A stretch of 64,000 nt of DNA, taken from positions 356,182 through 420,181 of the forward strand of contig NZ_JBLWZP010000003.1 of NCBI RefSeq assembly GCF_048266365.1. Reading direction: 5' to 3'. The position numbers and the translations under genes were made by a program. Positions 1-7,310 of the stretch are shown in pieces. A model generated the notes under the pieces. It was not told the origin of the DNA. It ran no database searches and worked only from the letters and a program-made list of their open reading frames with translations. This DNA comes from Galbibacter sp048266365 (GTDB lineage Bacteria > Bacteroidota > Bacteroidia > Flavobacteriales > Flavobacteriaceae). Position 1 is the stretch's first letter; every line of letters starts with the position of its first letter.

Positions 1-178
1 GAATAGAAATAAATTGGATGAGCTGACCAAATTGGTAGAAAACAAAAAGCTAAAGCCTTTTTTAAATAAGGTCTATCCATTGTCTGAAATAGGTAAAGCT
101 CATAGTTTATTAGAATACAAAACTGGTGATGAAGACTTTTATGGCAAAATAGGAATAGAGATTGAAAAAGAAGTTTAA
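1..178 (+). CDS. Zinc-type alcohol dehydrogenase/quinone oxidoreductase (MDR), C-terminal end only
   Basis: The reading frame enters from outside the window (first full codon at 2) and stops at 176-178, leaving about 58 residues. The tail has the pattern typical of the medium-chain dehydrogenase/reductase C-terminus: a helix rich in Leu/Lys, then 'VYPLSEIGKAH' (in the family: VFPLEEAAEAHRLLE...), and a final 'GKIGIEI' strand where family members usually have GKIVL. The family reduces or oxidises alcohols, aldehydes or quinones with NAD(P)H in the cytoplasm. The nucleotide-binding domain and any metal ligands lie outside the window, so substrate and cofactor cannot be judged. The next gene starts 29 bases downstream on the same strand and may be co-transcribed. 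Confidence 0.7.
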   Translation, partial: NRNKLDELTKLVENKKLKPFLNKVYPLSEIGKAHSLLEYKTGDEDFYGKIGIEIEKEV

Positions 179-207
179 TTAGAACAGTCATTAAACAAAG
201 ATCAGAT

Positions 208-537
208 ATGAGTAACCAGGATATTTTTATAAAGGCGAACAAAGCTTTGGCAGAAGGAAACTATGATGAATTCATCACGTACTGCACCGAAGATATAAAA
301 TGGGAAAACGTCGGTGAAATCACCTTCCATGGAAAGGTCGAAATTCTTAAGTACATAAGCTCAACTTATGATGGATTAGTATTTACAACAAAAAATTATA
401 TCAAAGAAAAAGATTTCATTGTTGAGCTTGGACAGATAGTATTTGAAAAAAACGGCGAATCAAAAAATAGTTCCTTTTGTGACATTTGGAATTTTAAGGA
501 TGGCTTGATCCATCAAGTAACTTCATTTGTGATTTGA
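208..537 (+). CDS. SnoaL-like / NTF2-fold protein
   Basis: 109 residues, the normal size for a single SnoaL-like domain. An N-terminal helix ('KANKALAEGNYDEF') is followed by 'CTEDIKWENVG' and 'FHGKVEILKYI', the pattern of the NTF2-like cone fold, where the 'W' strand and the following G-K/R-E helix are conserved. The C-terminal strands ('SSFCDIWNFKDGLIHQVTSFVI') match the usual D-x-W/x-F-x-D-G-K-I ending. Members are small cytoplasmic enzymes or ligand-binding proteins of very varied function, so no reaction can be assigned. It follows the dehydrogenase end closely and is followed by a terminator-like hairpin, so the two probably form the end of one transcript. Confidence 0.75.
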   Translation: MSNQDIFIKANKALAEGNYDEFITYCTEDIKWENVGEITFHGKVEILKYISSTYDGLVFTTKNYIKEKDFIVELGQIVFEKNGESKNSSFCDIWNFKDGLIHQVTSFVI

Positions 538-565
538 GAAATCTTGATAAAAAACTATCTCTTCA

Positions 566-594
566 AAACCCTTGATTGAATCAGGGGCTTTGTT
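566..594 (+). terminator. Rho-independent terminator after the SnoaL-like gene
   Basis: A stem of CCCTTGATT (569-577) and AATCAGGGG (579-587), with a very short loop, is flanked by AAAA on the left and CTTTGTT on the right. It sits 29 bases after the stop codon at 537. Confidence 0.6.
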
Positions 595-815
595 CCTTTT
601 CAGGAAAATTATACAGGGTTGAAAAAGTCATACAACCTGTAAGAAATCAGCTTTACTGTCTGTATTTCAAGTACAGTAAAGAAAAAAAGTAATACTGGAT
701 GATATAGACCTCGATACTGCTGAAGAGCTTGCTGTGTTAGGAAGATTTCAAAACAATGGATAATAATAGCTTTTATGGTTGCCCATAAGATCCGGAGATG
801 GTTAATCCAGCTTTT
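595..815. other. Gap with two hairpins, no intact gene
   Basis: Hairpin 1 pairs ACAGGGTTG (613-621) with CAACCTGT (633-640). Hairpin 2 pairs CTTTACTGT (651-659) with ACAGTAAAG (673-681); its arms contain the same TTTACTG/CAGTAAA half-sites as the hip operators but with a 15-base instead of a 6-base spacer. A short open stretch near 690-760 reads like a gene remnant but has no recognisable family. It lies downstream of hipT, which ends at 816 on the other strand. Confidence 0.4.
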
Positions 816-1742
816 TCAAATAAACAGTTTCAATTTGGATCCTAACACGTTGAAATACTTCTCTTTCATAGCATCCGAAAGAAATGAGATTTCTATCAAC
901 GCTTTCCATTTTGGTGTGGCTTTTTCCATTTGTTCAAGGATCACCGCAATTATTTTTTCGCTTAATTGCAATCGCTCTTTCGCATAATAGTCTATAAAGT
1001 CAGAAGCGTTCAAATTACTTTTTTTGCCTTTAAGGTGCAATGCAATTTCCTCTTCGGGATTTTTTATGGCAATTGAAGAATTCAATAGGTCGTAAGTCGG
1101 CGTTAAGGTGGTTTTTCCGTTTTTTGTAATCAGGGAAAAGTTTTTTAAATGCATGTCCTCGTTCCCGGTCACAAAACAGAAAATGATCCGCTTGAAAAAA
1201 TCTGCTTTTTCAATAGCCGGGAACGAACAAAATTCTTCGATCACCTGAACTAATTTTTCCATGGTAAAACGGTATTTTGTATCCCTTGTATTTCCGGTCA
1301 ATTGCGCAAAATCTTCTGTAGCATATTTTTTTCCCTTACCATAACGATCAAAACGTTTTATAAAATATGACAGACTGCCATCTTTGGCGTATAGCATCCC
1401 ATGAGAGGGTACATCCAGACCAAATACTTTGGCCATGCGCATGGTCAGGTCTTCATTTTCAGGCAACTCAGGAAATAAATCGTTTTGAGGTTTTATGATA
1501 TAGGTTCCAAATTGGTCTACAATTTTAAATTCTTGACCAACCACAGAAACTGTAGCGCTTAATTTAGGCTGCACCCCCTGGATGGATAGCATCTTTGCCC
1601 TGTTTACAGCTTCTTGTCTTAATTCAGTAGCAGTATAAGGCAAATCATTTAGATGGCTTAACTTGGGCGAAATCATTTTAAGTCCTCTCTCGCTGTATTT
1701 GGCCGTACCGCATAATTCGTATGTGATGGGACACCTATTCAT
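816..1742 (-). CDS. hipT: HipT-type Ser/Thr kinase toxin (HipA C-terminal kinase core)
   Basis: 308 residues: the kinase core of HipA without the N-terminal subdomain 1, which is encoded separately as HipS. Visible motifs are the Gly-rich regulatory loop 'SIQGVQPKLS' from Ser53, the ATP-binding Lys in 'YIIKPQ' (Lys84), the catalytic loop 'GNEDMHLKN' (193-201; Asp196) and the metal-binding Asp in 'TYDLL' (Asp218). All are intact, so an active kinase is likely. In the family these kinases phosphorylate aminoacyl-tRNA synthetases (HipA on GltX, HipT of E. coli O127 on TrpS) and stop translation. The substrate here is unknown. In E. coli HipT the loop carries two phosphorylatable serines (SIS); here the second is Gln, leaving only Ser53. 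The start overlaps hipS by 8 bases, which suggests translational coupling. The split HipBST arrangement is clear from gene order and sizes. Confidence 0.88.
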   Translation of the reverse strand: MNRCPITYELCGTAKYSERGLKMISPKLSHLNDLPYTATELRQEAVNRAKMLSIQGVQPKLSATVSVVGQEFKIVDQFGTYIIKPQNDLFPELPENEDLTMRMAKVFGLDVPSHGMLYAKDGSLSYFIKRFDRYGKGKKYATEDFAQLTGNTRDTKYRFTMEKLVQVIEEFCSFPAIEKADFFKRIIFCFVTGNEDMHLKNFSLITKNGKTTLTPTYDLLNSSIAIKNPEEEIALHLKGKKSNLNASDFIDYYAKERLQLSEKIIAVILEQMEKATPKWKALIEISFLSDAMKEKYFNVLGSKLKLFI

Positions 1743-2049
1743 CTTCCATGGATTTAACGGTTACTGCACCTACCAAATCAGCTCCCGTTGTCACTAATTG
1801 TGAGAAATAATCCTGCTGATCAATTTTAGCAATTCTCAGTAATCCCTCCAACATAATACCCTCAGGTAACAACCCTTCAAAAAAGGGGGGAAATGATTTA
1901 TAACTGTAATTTTCACCACTAACCGGCATGGTCAATGAGATAGCTTCTCCCTCGTTGTTATTATCATACTCAAAATGATATTCGGTCGGGGAAACTTCTG
2001 TGAGCACGCCTGCCCTTTTTCCATGAACATAGACAACAGCTTTTCTCAT
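1735..2049 (-). CDS. hipS: HipS, HipA N-subdomain-like protein (probable antitoxin)
   Basis: 104 residues corresponding to the N-terminal subdomain 1 of HipA: a first strand 'KAVVYVHGKRAGVL', then 'FEYDNNNEGEAISLTMPVS' and the family hallmark 'FPPFFEGLLPEG' (about residues 53-64). In the three-gene HipBST systems this small protein, not HipB, neutralises the kinase. Its start overlaps the hipB stop by four bases (ATGA at 2046-2049), and its end overlaps hipT by eight bases, so the three genes form one tightly coupled operon in the order B-S-T. That HipS is the antitoxin here is inferred from the characterised E. coli O127 system. Confidence 0.85.
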   Translation of the reverse strand: MRKAVVYVHGKRAGVLTEVSPTEYHFEYDNNNEGEAISLTMPVSGENYSYKSFPPFFEGLLPEGIMLEGLLRIAKIDQQDYFSQLVTTGADLVGAVTVKSMEDE

Positions 2050-2261
2050 ACGTATTTAATCATTGGACTTTTAAATTCCACTTTAATGTTCAAAACCTGG
2101 AGCACTGCCAAGAGATTATTCCAACGAATAGTTTTCTTATTTTTTTCAATATCAAAAATAGTGGTCTTCCCAACTCCGGCTAAATTGGCCAATTCGAGCT
2201 GTGTAAGCCCTGCTTTTTTTCGATGATCTTTCACCAGAAAACCCAAATCAAAATCACTCAT
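2046..2261 (-). CDS. hipB: HipB-type XRE helix-turn-helix repressor
   Basis: 71 residues, almost entirely one XRE (Cro/CI-like) helix-turn-helix: 'VKDHRKKAGLTQLELANLAGVGKTTIFDIEKNKKTI' spans helices 1-4 (about residues 10-45). The family dimerises and represses its own operon by binding palindromes. Three palindromes with TTTACTG-N6-CAGTAAA architecture lie just upstream (2264-2283, 2335-2354, 2407-2426), the first ending three bases before the ATG. The protein is shorter than E. coli HipB (88 aa) because the flexible C-terminal tail is missing. Confidence 0.85.
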   Translation of the reverse strand: MSDFDLGFLVKDHRKKAGLTQLELANLAGVGKTTIFDIEKNKKTIRWNNLLAVLQVLNIKVEFKSPMIKYV

Positions 2262-2263
2262 TT

Positions 2264-2283
2264 TTTACTGCTTAGACAGTAAA
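2264..2283 (-). promoter_or_regulatory. Predicted HipB operator O1
   Basis: Perfect inverted repeat: TTTACTG, six-base spacer CTTAGA, CAGTAAA. It ends three bases from the hipB start codon, where a bound dimer would block transcription or the ribosome-binding region. Confidence 0.7.
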
Positions 2284-2334
2284 AATACGTAATTTAATGA
2301 TGTGAATATGTGTAAAAAGTAAAAAAGGCACTAT

Positions 2335-2354
2335 TTTACTGTTATAGCGGTAAA
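2335..2354 (-). promoter_or_regulatory. Predicted HipB operator O2
   Basis: Same 7-6-7 layout: TTTACTG, TTATAG, CGGTAAA, with one mismatch in the right arm. Its centre is 71 bases from the centre of O1. Confidence 0.65.
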
Positions 2355-2406
2355 ATAAAGGGATATAGGAGTGGAAGATGGAACAATAACCAAAATTAAC
2401 CCTGTG

Positions 2407-2426
2407 ATTACCGCTATGACAGTAAT
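2407..2426 (-). promoter_or_regulatory. Predicted HipB operator O3
   Basis: Same 7-6-7 layout: ATTACCG, CTATGA, CAGTAAT, with one mismatch between the arms. Its centre is 72 bases from that of O2. It lies immediately before the transposase remnant, so the operator region survived the insertion. Confidence 0.55.
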
Positions 2427-2436
2427 TATGGCAAAT

Positions 2437-2781
2437 TCAATATAGTATGATTGATGGCCTTCTGATGCTGTGAATAGATTTGGCAAACCATGGCAAGAAA
2501 TCCAATACCCGTTCTCTTCGTAATCCTACGGCAATGTACATGGTCTTGTTGATGACCTTGGAGTTTTCACGAATCTTGAATACAATACCGTCCATCCAGG
2601 TAATTAAATACACAGGCTCTAGTGGTCTGTTTTGCCATGCAACGATATCATTAGTGACCCTGTCCGTTATACGCGATATGGTAGATGTGGATACATCAAA
2701 ATTGTATACTTCGCGGATCTGCTCTTCTATATCAGAATTACTCATACCCTTTGCATAGAGGCTGATAATCTTTTCTAATGG
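2437..2781 (-). pseudogene. IS256-family (mutator type) transposase fragment
   Basis: Read on the minus strand, about 115 residues match the N-terminal half of IS256 transposases: 'KIISLYAKGMS' (open in frame upstream of the ATG at 2745), 'REVYNFDVSTSTISRITD', 'AWQNRPLEPVY', and the segment 'WMDGIVFKIREN' carrying the first catalytic Asp. Intact IS256 transposases have about 400 residues; here the frame is lost after 'GLRRE', and the remaining catalytic Asp and Glu and both terminal repeats are absent. It is a dead fragment, wedged between the hip operators and an AlbA-type gene remnant on the other strand. The exact right boundary is uncertain by about 10 bases. Confidence 0.8.
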
Positions 2782-3136
2782 ACAAGGTGGTACGCTAGTA
2801 ATGGGTGTAACTGATGATTTGGAAGTAATTGGTTTAGAAAATGATTTTAAAACACTTAGTAGTGGAACTAAAGACGAATTCGAATTACATCTTAGAAATT
2901 TAGTGAATCGCGCCTATGGAATTGAATTTGCAACCAACAATCTGACGGTATCATTTCCGGAAGTCAATGAAATTGAAATTTGTGTTGTTGATATTAAACA
3001 GGGGTTAAGACCTTTATATACAGAAGTGACCGATAAAAACGGAAATAAGAGTAAAAAACTTTATGTAAGAAGAGGAAACTCATCGCAGGAAATTGATATT
3101 ACAGAAGCAGCACAATATATCAATCAAAGATTTTAA
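2771..3136 (+). pseudogene. C-terminal fragment of an AlbA_2/Schlafen-type putative DNA-binding protein
   Basis: The open frame contains the hallmark of AlbA_2 (Schlafen AlbA_2) domains: 'NGQGGTLVMGVTDD' starting upstream of the first ATG (2801), then 'VIGLENDF', 'IEICVVDIKQGLRPLYT' and 'KKLYVRRGNSSQEIDITEAAQYI'. This is the second half of the domain, which in full proteins is preceded by 'E-x-K' and followed by other domains. The 5' part is missing and the fragment abuts the IS256 remnant at about 2771-2781, so insertion followed by deletion is the likely history. An ATG at 2801 could yield a 111-residue protein, but production of a functional product is doubtful. Confidence 0.65.
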
Positions 3137-3225
3137 AATTATACAGGAGCTCTTAATTCAAACCTAGATTCCAAAAGCGACATTAATCTTAGTGTTATTT
3201 ATACACTTAATTTAAAAAGTATTTT

Positions 3226-3233
3226 TATATTTG
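3226..3233 (+). promoter_or_regulatory. Bacteroidota -7 promoter element before the GH2 gene
   Basis: TATATTTG matches the Bacteroidota consensus TAnnTTTG and lies 58 bases before the ATG at 3292. A convincing -33 TTTG was not found at the usual spacing. Confidence 0.45.
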
Positions 3234-3291
3234 ACTTAACTGCTGTTTTACAATGATTTGAATAGCAACAGTTAACTCTAATATAACATAG

Positions 3292-5718
3292 ATGAACAGC
3301 TCCATAAAAATTTTTCATTTAGCTCTAATACTTTTGATCACCGGATATATCGACGTAAACGCTCAGTCGGTGGAAAACCATGGCAGGAAACAACTTTTCG
3401 ATGACCACTGGAAGTTTTTTCTGGGCGATGAACCTCAGGCTAATGCCATTAATTTCGATGATAAATCTTGGCGGGACGTCAATTTACCCCATGACTGGAG
3501 CATTGAGGGGGAATTCGATCCTTCTCACCAAACCGGCACTGACGGGGGGTATTTACCGGCAGGAGTTGGTTGGTACCGGAAAACGTTTACTTTACCTGAT
3601 AACTCGAGAGACAAACATATTTCCATTTATTTTGAAGGAGTATACATGAACTCTGAAGTTTTTATCAATGGAGAATCACTAGGCGTTTATCCTTACGGCT
3701 ATTCATCTTTCAGTTACGACCTTACTCCTTATCTGGATCCCAGCAAAAAAAATGTTCTTTCCGTACGTGTGGACAATTCGAAACAAATAAATTCCCGATG
3801 GTATAGCGGCTCTGGCATCTACCGCCATGTCTGGCTTATAGTTACCGATAACATCCACGTTGCACAATGGGGTGTGGGAATTACCACACCACGGGTGACT
3901 TCCCAAGCAGCAACGGTCCAAATTAATACACGGGTAAAGAACGAAACAAACAGCCCCCAAAGCATTCGTCTGAGAACAACACTCTCAAGTCCTGACAACC
4001 GTAAGACGGAAAGCGATTTTATCAGTGTAGAACTTGCCGCCAATAGTGAAAAAGAAATCAAGCAGGCCATAAACGTTTCAAACCCACAATTGTGGTCGCC
4101 AGACTTCCCCCATCTATACCAGGCTTCAACGCAAATCGTTAAAGGTGATAAACCCATTGATGAGGTGACCACAACATTCGGCATTCGTTCCCTGGCATTT
4201 ACCGCTGAAAATGGGTTCCAACTCAATGGAAAAACCATAAAACTCAATGGAGGTTGTGTACATCACGACAATGGTTGCCTTGGAGCCGCAGCTTATGACC
4301 GAGCAGAAGAACGGAAGGTGGAGCTGCTTAAATCAGCGGGGTTCAACGCCATTAGAACGGCTCATAATCCCCCGTCGGAAGCTTTTCTGGATGCCTGTGA
4401 CAGGCTCGGGATAATGGTGATCGACGAGGTGTTTGATGGCTGGAGAACACAGAAGACACCATACGACTATGCCATGTATTTTGACGATTGGTGGCAGCGA
4501 GATACCGAAGCCATGGTAAAACGCGACCGGAATCACCCTTCGGTGATCATGTGGAGTATTGGTAACGAAATTATAGAACGAAAGGAACCTCAGGCGGTAG
4601 AAACGGCCAAAAAACTTTCGAACTATGTAAAACGAATTGATTCGACCCGCCCTGTAACCTCCGGCATGACGACTTGGGATGAGGATTGGGAGATTTTCGA
4701 TCCCTTGATGGCGGTACACGATGTAGCGGGATATAATTACCAGTTGCACCGTGCACCATCCGACCATGAAAGGGTACCATCGCGGATTATTGTGCAAACA
4801 GAATCCTTTCCCAGGGATGCTTTTGCCAACTGGAAACTCGTACAGGATCACAATTACATCATTGGCGACTTTGTATGGACGGCTATGGACTATCTAGGCG
4901 AATCGGGTATCGGTCGCTGGTATTATTCCGGTGATATACCAGGGGAACACTGGGAAAGGGACATGTTTCCCTGGCATGGTGCTTATTGTGGGGATATTGA
5001 TCTAACGGGATGGAGAAAACCGATCTCCCATTACAGGAGTATGTTGTACAACGGTAGCGAAAAGCTATATATGGCGGTTCGTGAACCAGAGCCCGAATCC
5101 CGGGAGATAAAAGAAACCCTTTGGTCGGTATGGCCTACATGGGAGAGTTGGACATGGCCCGGTCATGAAGGGAAGGACATCCAGGTAGAGGTCTATTCCA
5201 GATATCCTGAAGTCCGGTTGTATCTGAACAATCAGTTGGTTGAAGAAAAACCTACTACAGTGGAAGAACAATTCAAGGCTACATTTACCATTCCCTATTC
5301 TCCAGGAGAAATAAGAGCGGTGGGGATGCTGGAAGGGAAACAAATGGAATCTGTGGTTTTGACTACGGCAGGCGATGCTTCTAAGATAAAACTGACACCC
5401 GATCGCACAACCATCCAATCCAATGGACAGGATTTGTCATATGTTTCTGTTGAAATAACTGATGTTAAAGGCAGGCTCTTACCTCATGCTGAAAACAGGC
5501 TGCAATTTAAAGTTGAAGGCCCCGGTGAGATAATCGGAGTGGATAATGCCAATATTAAGGACACAGATCCATATACCGGAAATACACGCAAAGCGTGGCA
5601 CGGCAGAGCACTAGTTGTGGTCAAGAGTACTCATAAGGATGGAAGTATCCGCTTGACAGTCAATTCTCCTGGTTTACCGGAAGCAATCGTAACTATTAAT
5701 ACTCTAAGTGATCAATAA
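3292..5718 (+). CDS. Secreted GH2-family beta-galactosidase-like glycosidase
   Basis: 808 residues with a signal peptide (about 1-24, ending VNAQS). Domains in order: sugar-binding jelly-roll (about 35-185, with 'PHDWSIEG' and 'GVGWYRKTF'), immunoglobulin-like domain (about 190-290), the GH2 TIM barrel (about 300-590, opening with 'LNGGCVHHDNG'), and C-terminal beta domains. The acid/base Glu is in 'WSIGNEI' (Glu426) and the nucleophile Glu in 'QTESF' (Glu504). Family members remove terminal beta-galactosyl (some beta-glucuronyl or modified galactosyl) residues, here in the periplasm or outside. The layout resembles the Bacteroidota GalA-like GH2 group. It stands alone, with no SusC/D nearby, and the specific substrate cannot be read from sequence. 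Confidence 0.9.
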   Translation: MNSSIKIFHLALILLITGYIDVNAQSVENHGRKQLFDDHWKFFLGDEPQANAINFDDKSWRDVNLPHDWSIEGEFDPSHQTGTDGGYLPAGVGWYRKTFTLPDNSRDKHISIYFEGVYMNSEVFINGESLGVYPYGYSSFSYDLTPYLDPSKKNVLSVRVDNSKQINSRWYSGSGIYRHVWLIVTDNIHVAQWGVGITTPRVTSQAATVQINTRVKNETNSPQSIRLRTTLSSPDNRKTESDFISVELAANSEKEIKQAINVSNPQLWSPDFPHLYQASTQIVKGDKPIDEVTTTFGIRSLAFTAENGFQLNGKTIKLNGGCVHHDNGCLGAAAYDRAEERKVELLKSAGFNAIRTAHNPPSEAFLDACDRLGIMVIDEVFDGWRTQKTPYDYAMYFDDWWQRDTEAMVKRDRNHPSVIMWSIGNEIIERKEPQAVETAKKLSNYVKRIDSTRPVTSGMTTWDEDWEIFDPLMAVHDVAGYNYQLHRAPSDHERVPSRIIVQTESFPRDAFANWKLVQDHNYIIGDFVWTAMDYLGESGIGRWYYSGDIPGEHWERDMFPWHGAYCGDIDLTGWRKPISHYRSMLYNGSEKLYMAVREPEPESREIKETLWSVWPTWESWTWPGHEGKDIQVEVYSRYPEVRLYLNNQLVEEKPTTVEEQFKATFTIPYSPGEIRAVGMLEGKQMESVVLTTAGDASKIKLTPDRTTIQSNGQDLSYVSVEITDVKGRLLPHAENRLQFKVEGPGEIIGVDNANIKDTDPYTGNTRKAWHGRALVVVKSTHKDGSIRLTVNSPGLPEAIVTINTLSDQ

Positions 5719-6084
5719 ATATTATAAGGTATCCAAATTTCACGAACAATAAGATATCGTACTCATTTACTTGGTTTCAAAGATGATCATGGAGAGGAAT
5801 ATCGGTTAACACCATAATATAGGGGTTGAGCTGGAGTTATTGAGCATAAGAAGCTGTATTGGTTATCAGTAGGATTAAAAGCCAATAAGAAACGGTTTTT
5901 TATTGTTTTAGTATTTCAAAAGTAATTCATTTCAATAGAGTGCTGTTAAAATATAAATTAGACATCCATCTAAAATTAATAAAATTCTTGATCTCTTGTT
6001 TTTAGCTGATTTTTCCTCCATTTTCTGTCGTGAACTAAGACCAACTTTACTATTTTAGTGATTTGATTATTACTTAGTTGACTT
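5719..6084. other. Gap without a recognisable gene
   Basis: AT-rich and interrupted by stops in all frames. A stretch near 5850-5925 reads on the plus strand like the end of a degraded gene ('YWLSVGLKANKK...'), without a family match. No terminator hairpin is evident after the GH2 gene. Confidence 0.4.
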
Positions 6085-6314
6085 ATGCCCGTACAACTGA
6101 TTTTCGACCCCGAAAAAGAAAAATCGCTTCAATGTCCATTTACTTTCTTTATAAAATCCAATTCAGATAAGAATACAAAAGCCCAATACGAGCCCTATTC
6201 AAAAAAAACCTGAATAGCATTTATGTGAAGGACTACGACCAATATAGCTTGGATACATTAACCTTATTGACAGTTGAAGACCTGAAAATAGAAGAGAAAA
6301 ATTTAAATATCTAG
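6085..6314 (+). pseudogene. Small unknown gene split by a frameshift at an A8 tract
   Basis: ATG at 6085 opens a 42-residue frame ('MPVQLIFDPEKEKSLQCPF...') that stops at 6211-6213. One base away, the frame across the same run of eight A continues as 'KKNLNSIYVKDYDQYSLDTL...EEKNLNI' to a stop at 6312-6314. One extra A at the tract would join both into a coherent protein of about 76 residues. This suggests either a real disabling mutation, phase variation by slippage, or a sequencing error. The family is not recognised. Confidence 0.45.
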
Positions 6315-6415
6315 AGAGGAATACTTTATATAGAATGAGCGGTGTGGTAATTAAAATATTTGCTTCTTGGTTTTCGATGTTCTATCTTAACTACAACTAA
6401 AACCTTATACATATT

Positions 6416-6826
6416 ATGTGTGAAATTTCAGATCAAATAAAGCTTTGCACTTGCACTGATAGAAATATTGAGGAACTCGACGATTATTGGGTATTATATC
6501 GATTACAGGATCCCGGTGATTATATTACAGTTGTCGACGGTATACTAATACCTGAATTTTCCACCAATAAAAAGACCGAAAAAATAAACATAGAACAATT
6601 GTTAAAGTTACTAAACTCCAACAGTATTTTTGACAAGCCTATCCCCTTATTTAAGGATGATATTTTATCCATTCGTTTGCTTAACCCAAATAATTTCACG
6701 AGTATAGAATATCAATTTAAGTTTACGGGAAAAGCGTGGAAAAACATCCCTTTGGATGACATATCAATTTATATGAATGGAAAGGGGTCTAGTGGTAAAG
6801 TTTTAAATGGAATTAAACTGAAATAA
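6416..6826 (+). CDS. Hypothetical protein, 136 aa
   Basis: Not recognised. The protein is hydrophilic, with no signal peptide or membrane segment, and begins with a Cys-rich stretch ('MCEISDQIKLCTCTD'). The rest alternates short predicted strands and helices ('INIEQLLKLLNSNSIFDKPIPLF'), ending in 'GKGSSGKVLNGIKLK'. The reading frame is clean and codon use resembles its neighbours. It lies 145 bases before the MazG-like gene on the same strand, so it could be an accessory member of that unit, but the gap argues against tight coupling. Confidence 0.55.
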   Translation: MCEISDQIKLCTCTDRNIEELDDYWVLYRLQDPGDYITVVDGILIPEFSTNKKTEKINIEQLLKLLNSNSIFDKPIPLFKDDILSIRLLNPNNFTSIEYQFKFTGKAWKNIPLDDISIYMNGKGSSGKVLNGIKLK

Positions 6827-6971
6827 ATTTTATAAATCTATCAAATCATCAGAGGAACGGCGACCACAGTTCAAATGAAGGGAGTTGATAAAAGTGTATC
6901 AGACTGTCCTCTTGATGAAAAAAGATTATATTTGGAAAGCAAGCACAATTGATTCAAGCAAAGTAATTAGC

Positions 6972-7310
6972 ATGAGCGAAATTAAAGAAATAATAGACAC
7001 ATTAATTGAATTCAGAAATGCTAGAGATTGGAAGCAATTTCATGACTCTAAAAATTTGGCAATAGCTATTGGAATAGAAGCTTCAGAACTAAATGAATTG
7101 TTTCTATGGAAAAATGCAGAAGAATCCGAGATGGTAGATCAGGAACGCATAAAAGAAGAACTTGCAGATGTTCTCTGCTTTGCCTTTTTAATGGCCGAAA
7201 AACACGGTTTTGATGTTAAGGAGATTATACTTGAAAAGATTAAAAAAAACAATCAAAAGTACCCGGTAGACAAAGCAAAAGGAACTGCTAAAAAATATAA
7301 TGAATTATGA
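6972..7310 (+). CDS. MazG-like nucleotide pyrophosphohydrolase
   Basis: 112 residues from the ATG at 6972. The open frame extends to 6885, but the upstream 29 codons do not fit the family, so the internal start is preferred. Motifs of the all-alpha NTP pyrophosphatase fold are present: 'EASELNELFLW' (E-x-x-E-type metal site) and 'EELADVLCFAF' (E-x-x-D), as in the dCTPase/RS21-C6 group. These enzymes hydrolyse (d)NTPs or modified nucleotides to the monophosphate and pyrophosphate in the cytoplasm. The stop overlaps the start of the next gene (ATGA, 7307-7310), which indicates translational coupling and a shared task. The proper substrate is unknown; nucleotide depletion or cleansing during phage attack or DNA damage is an inference from the partner. 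Confidence 0.85.
   Translation: MSEIKEIIDTLIEFRNARDWKQFHDSKNLAIAIGIEASELNELFLWKNAEESEMVDQERIKEELADVLCFAFLMAEKHGFDVKEIILEKIKKNNQKYPVDKAKGTAKKYNEL

Noticed and set aside
4333..4851. 172-codon minus-strand frame inside the GH2 gene
   Set aside because: Lies opposite the catalytic barrel; composition is explained by the codon bias of the plus-strand gene.
5065..5418. 117-codon minus-strand frame inside the GH2 gene
   Set aside because: Antisense shadow of a well-supported gene, with a Cys/His/Phe-rich translation typical of non-coding frames.
6875..6949. 24-codon ORF before the MazG-like gene (MKGVDKSVSDCPL...)
   Set aside because: Very short and overlapping the 5' extension of the MazG-like frame; no support beyond an open frame.
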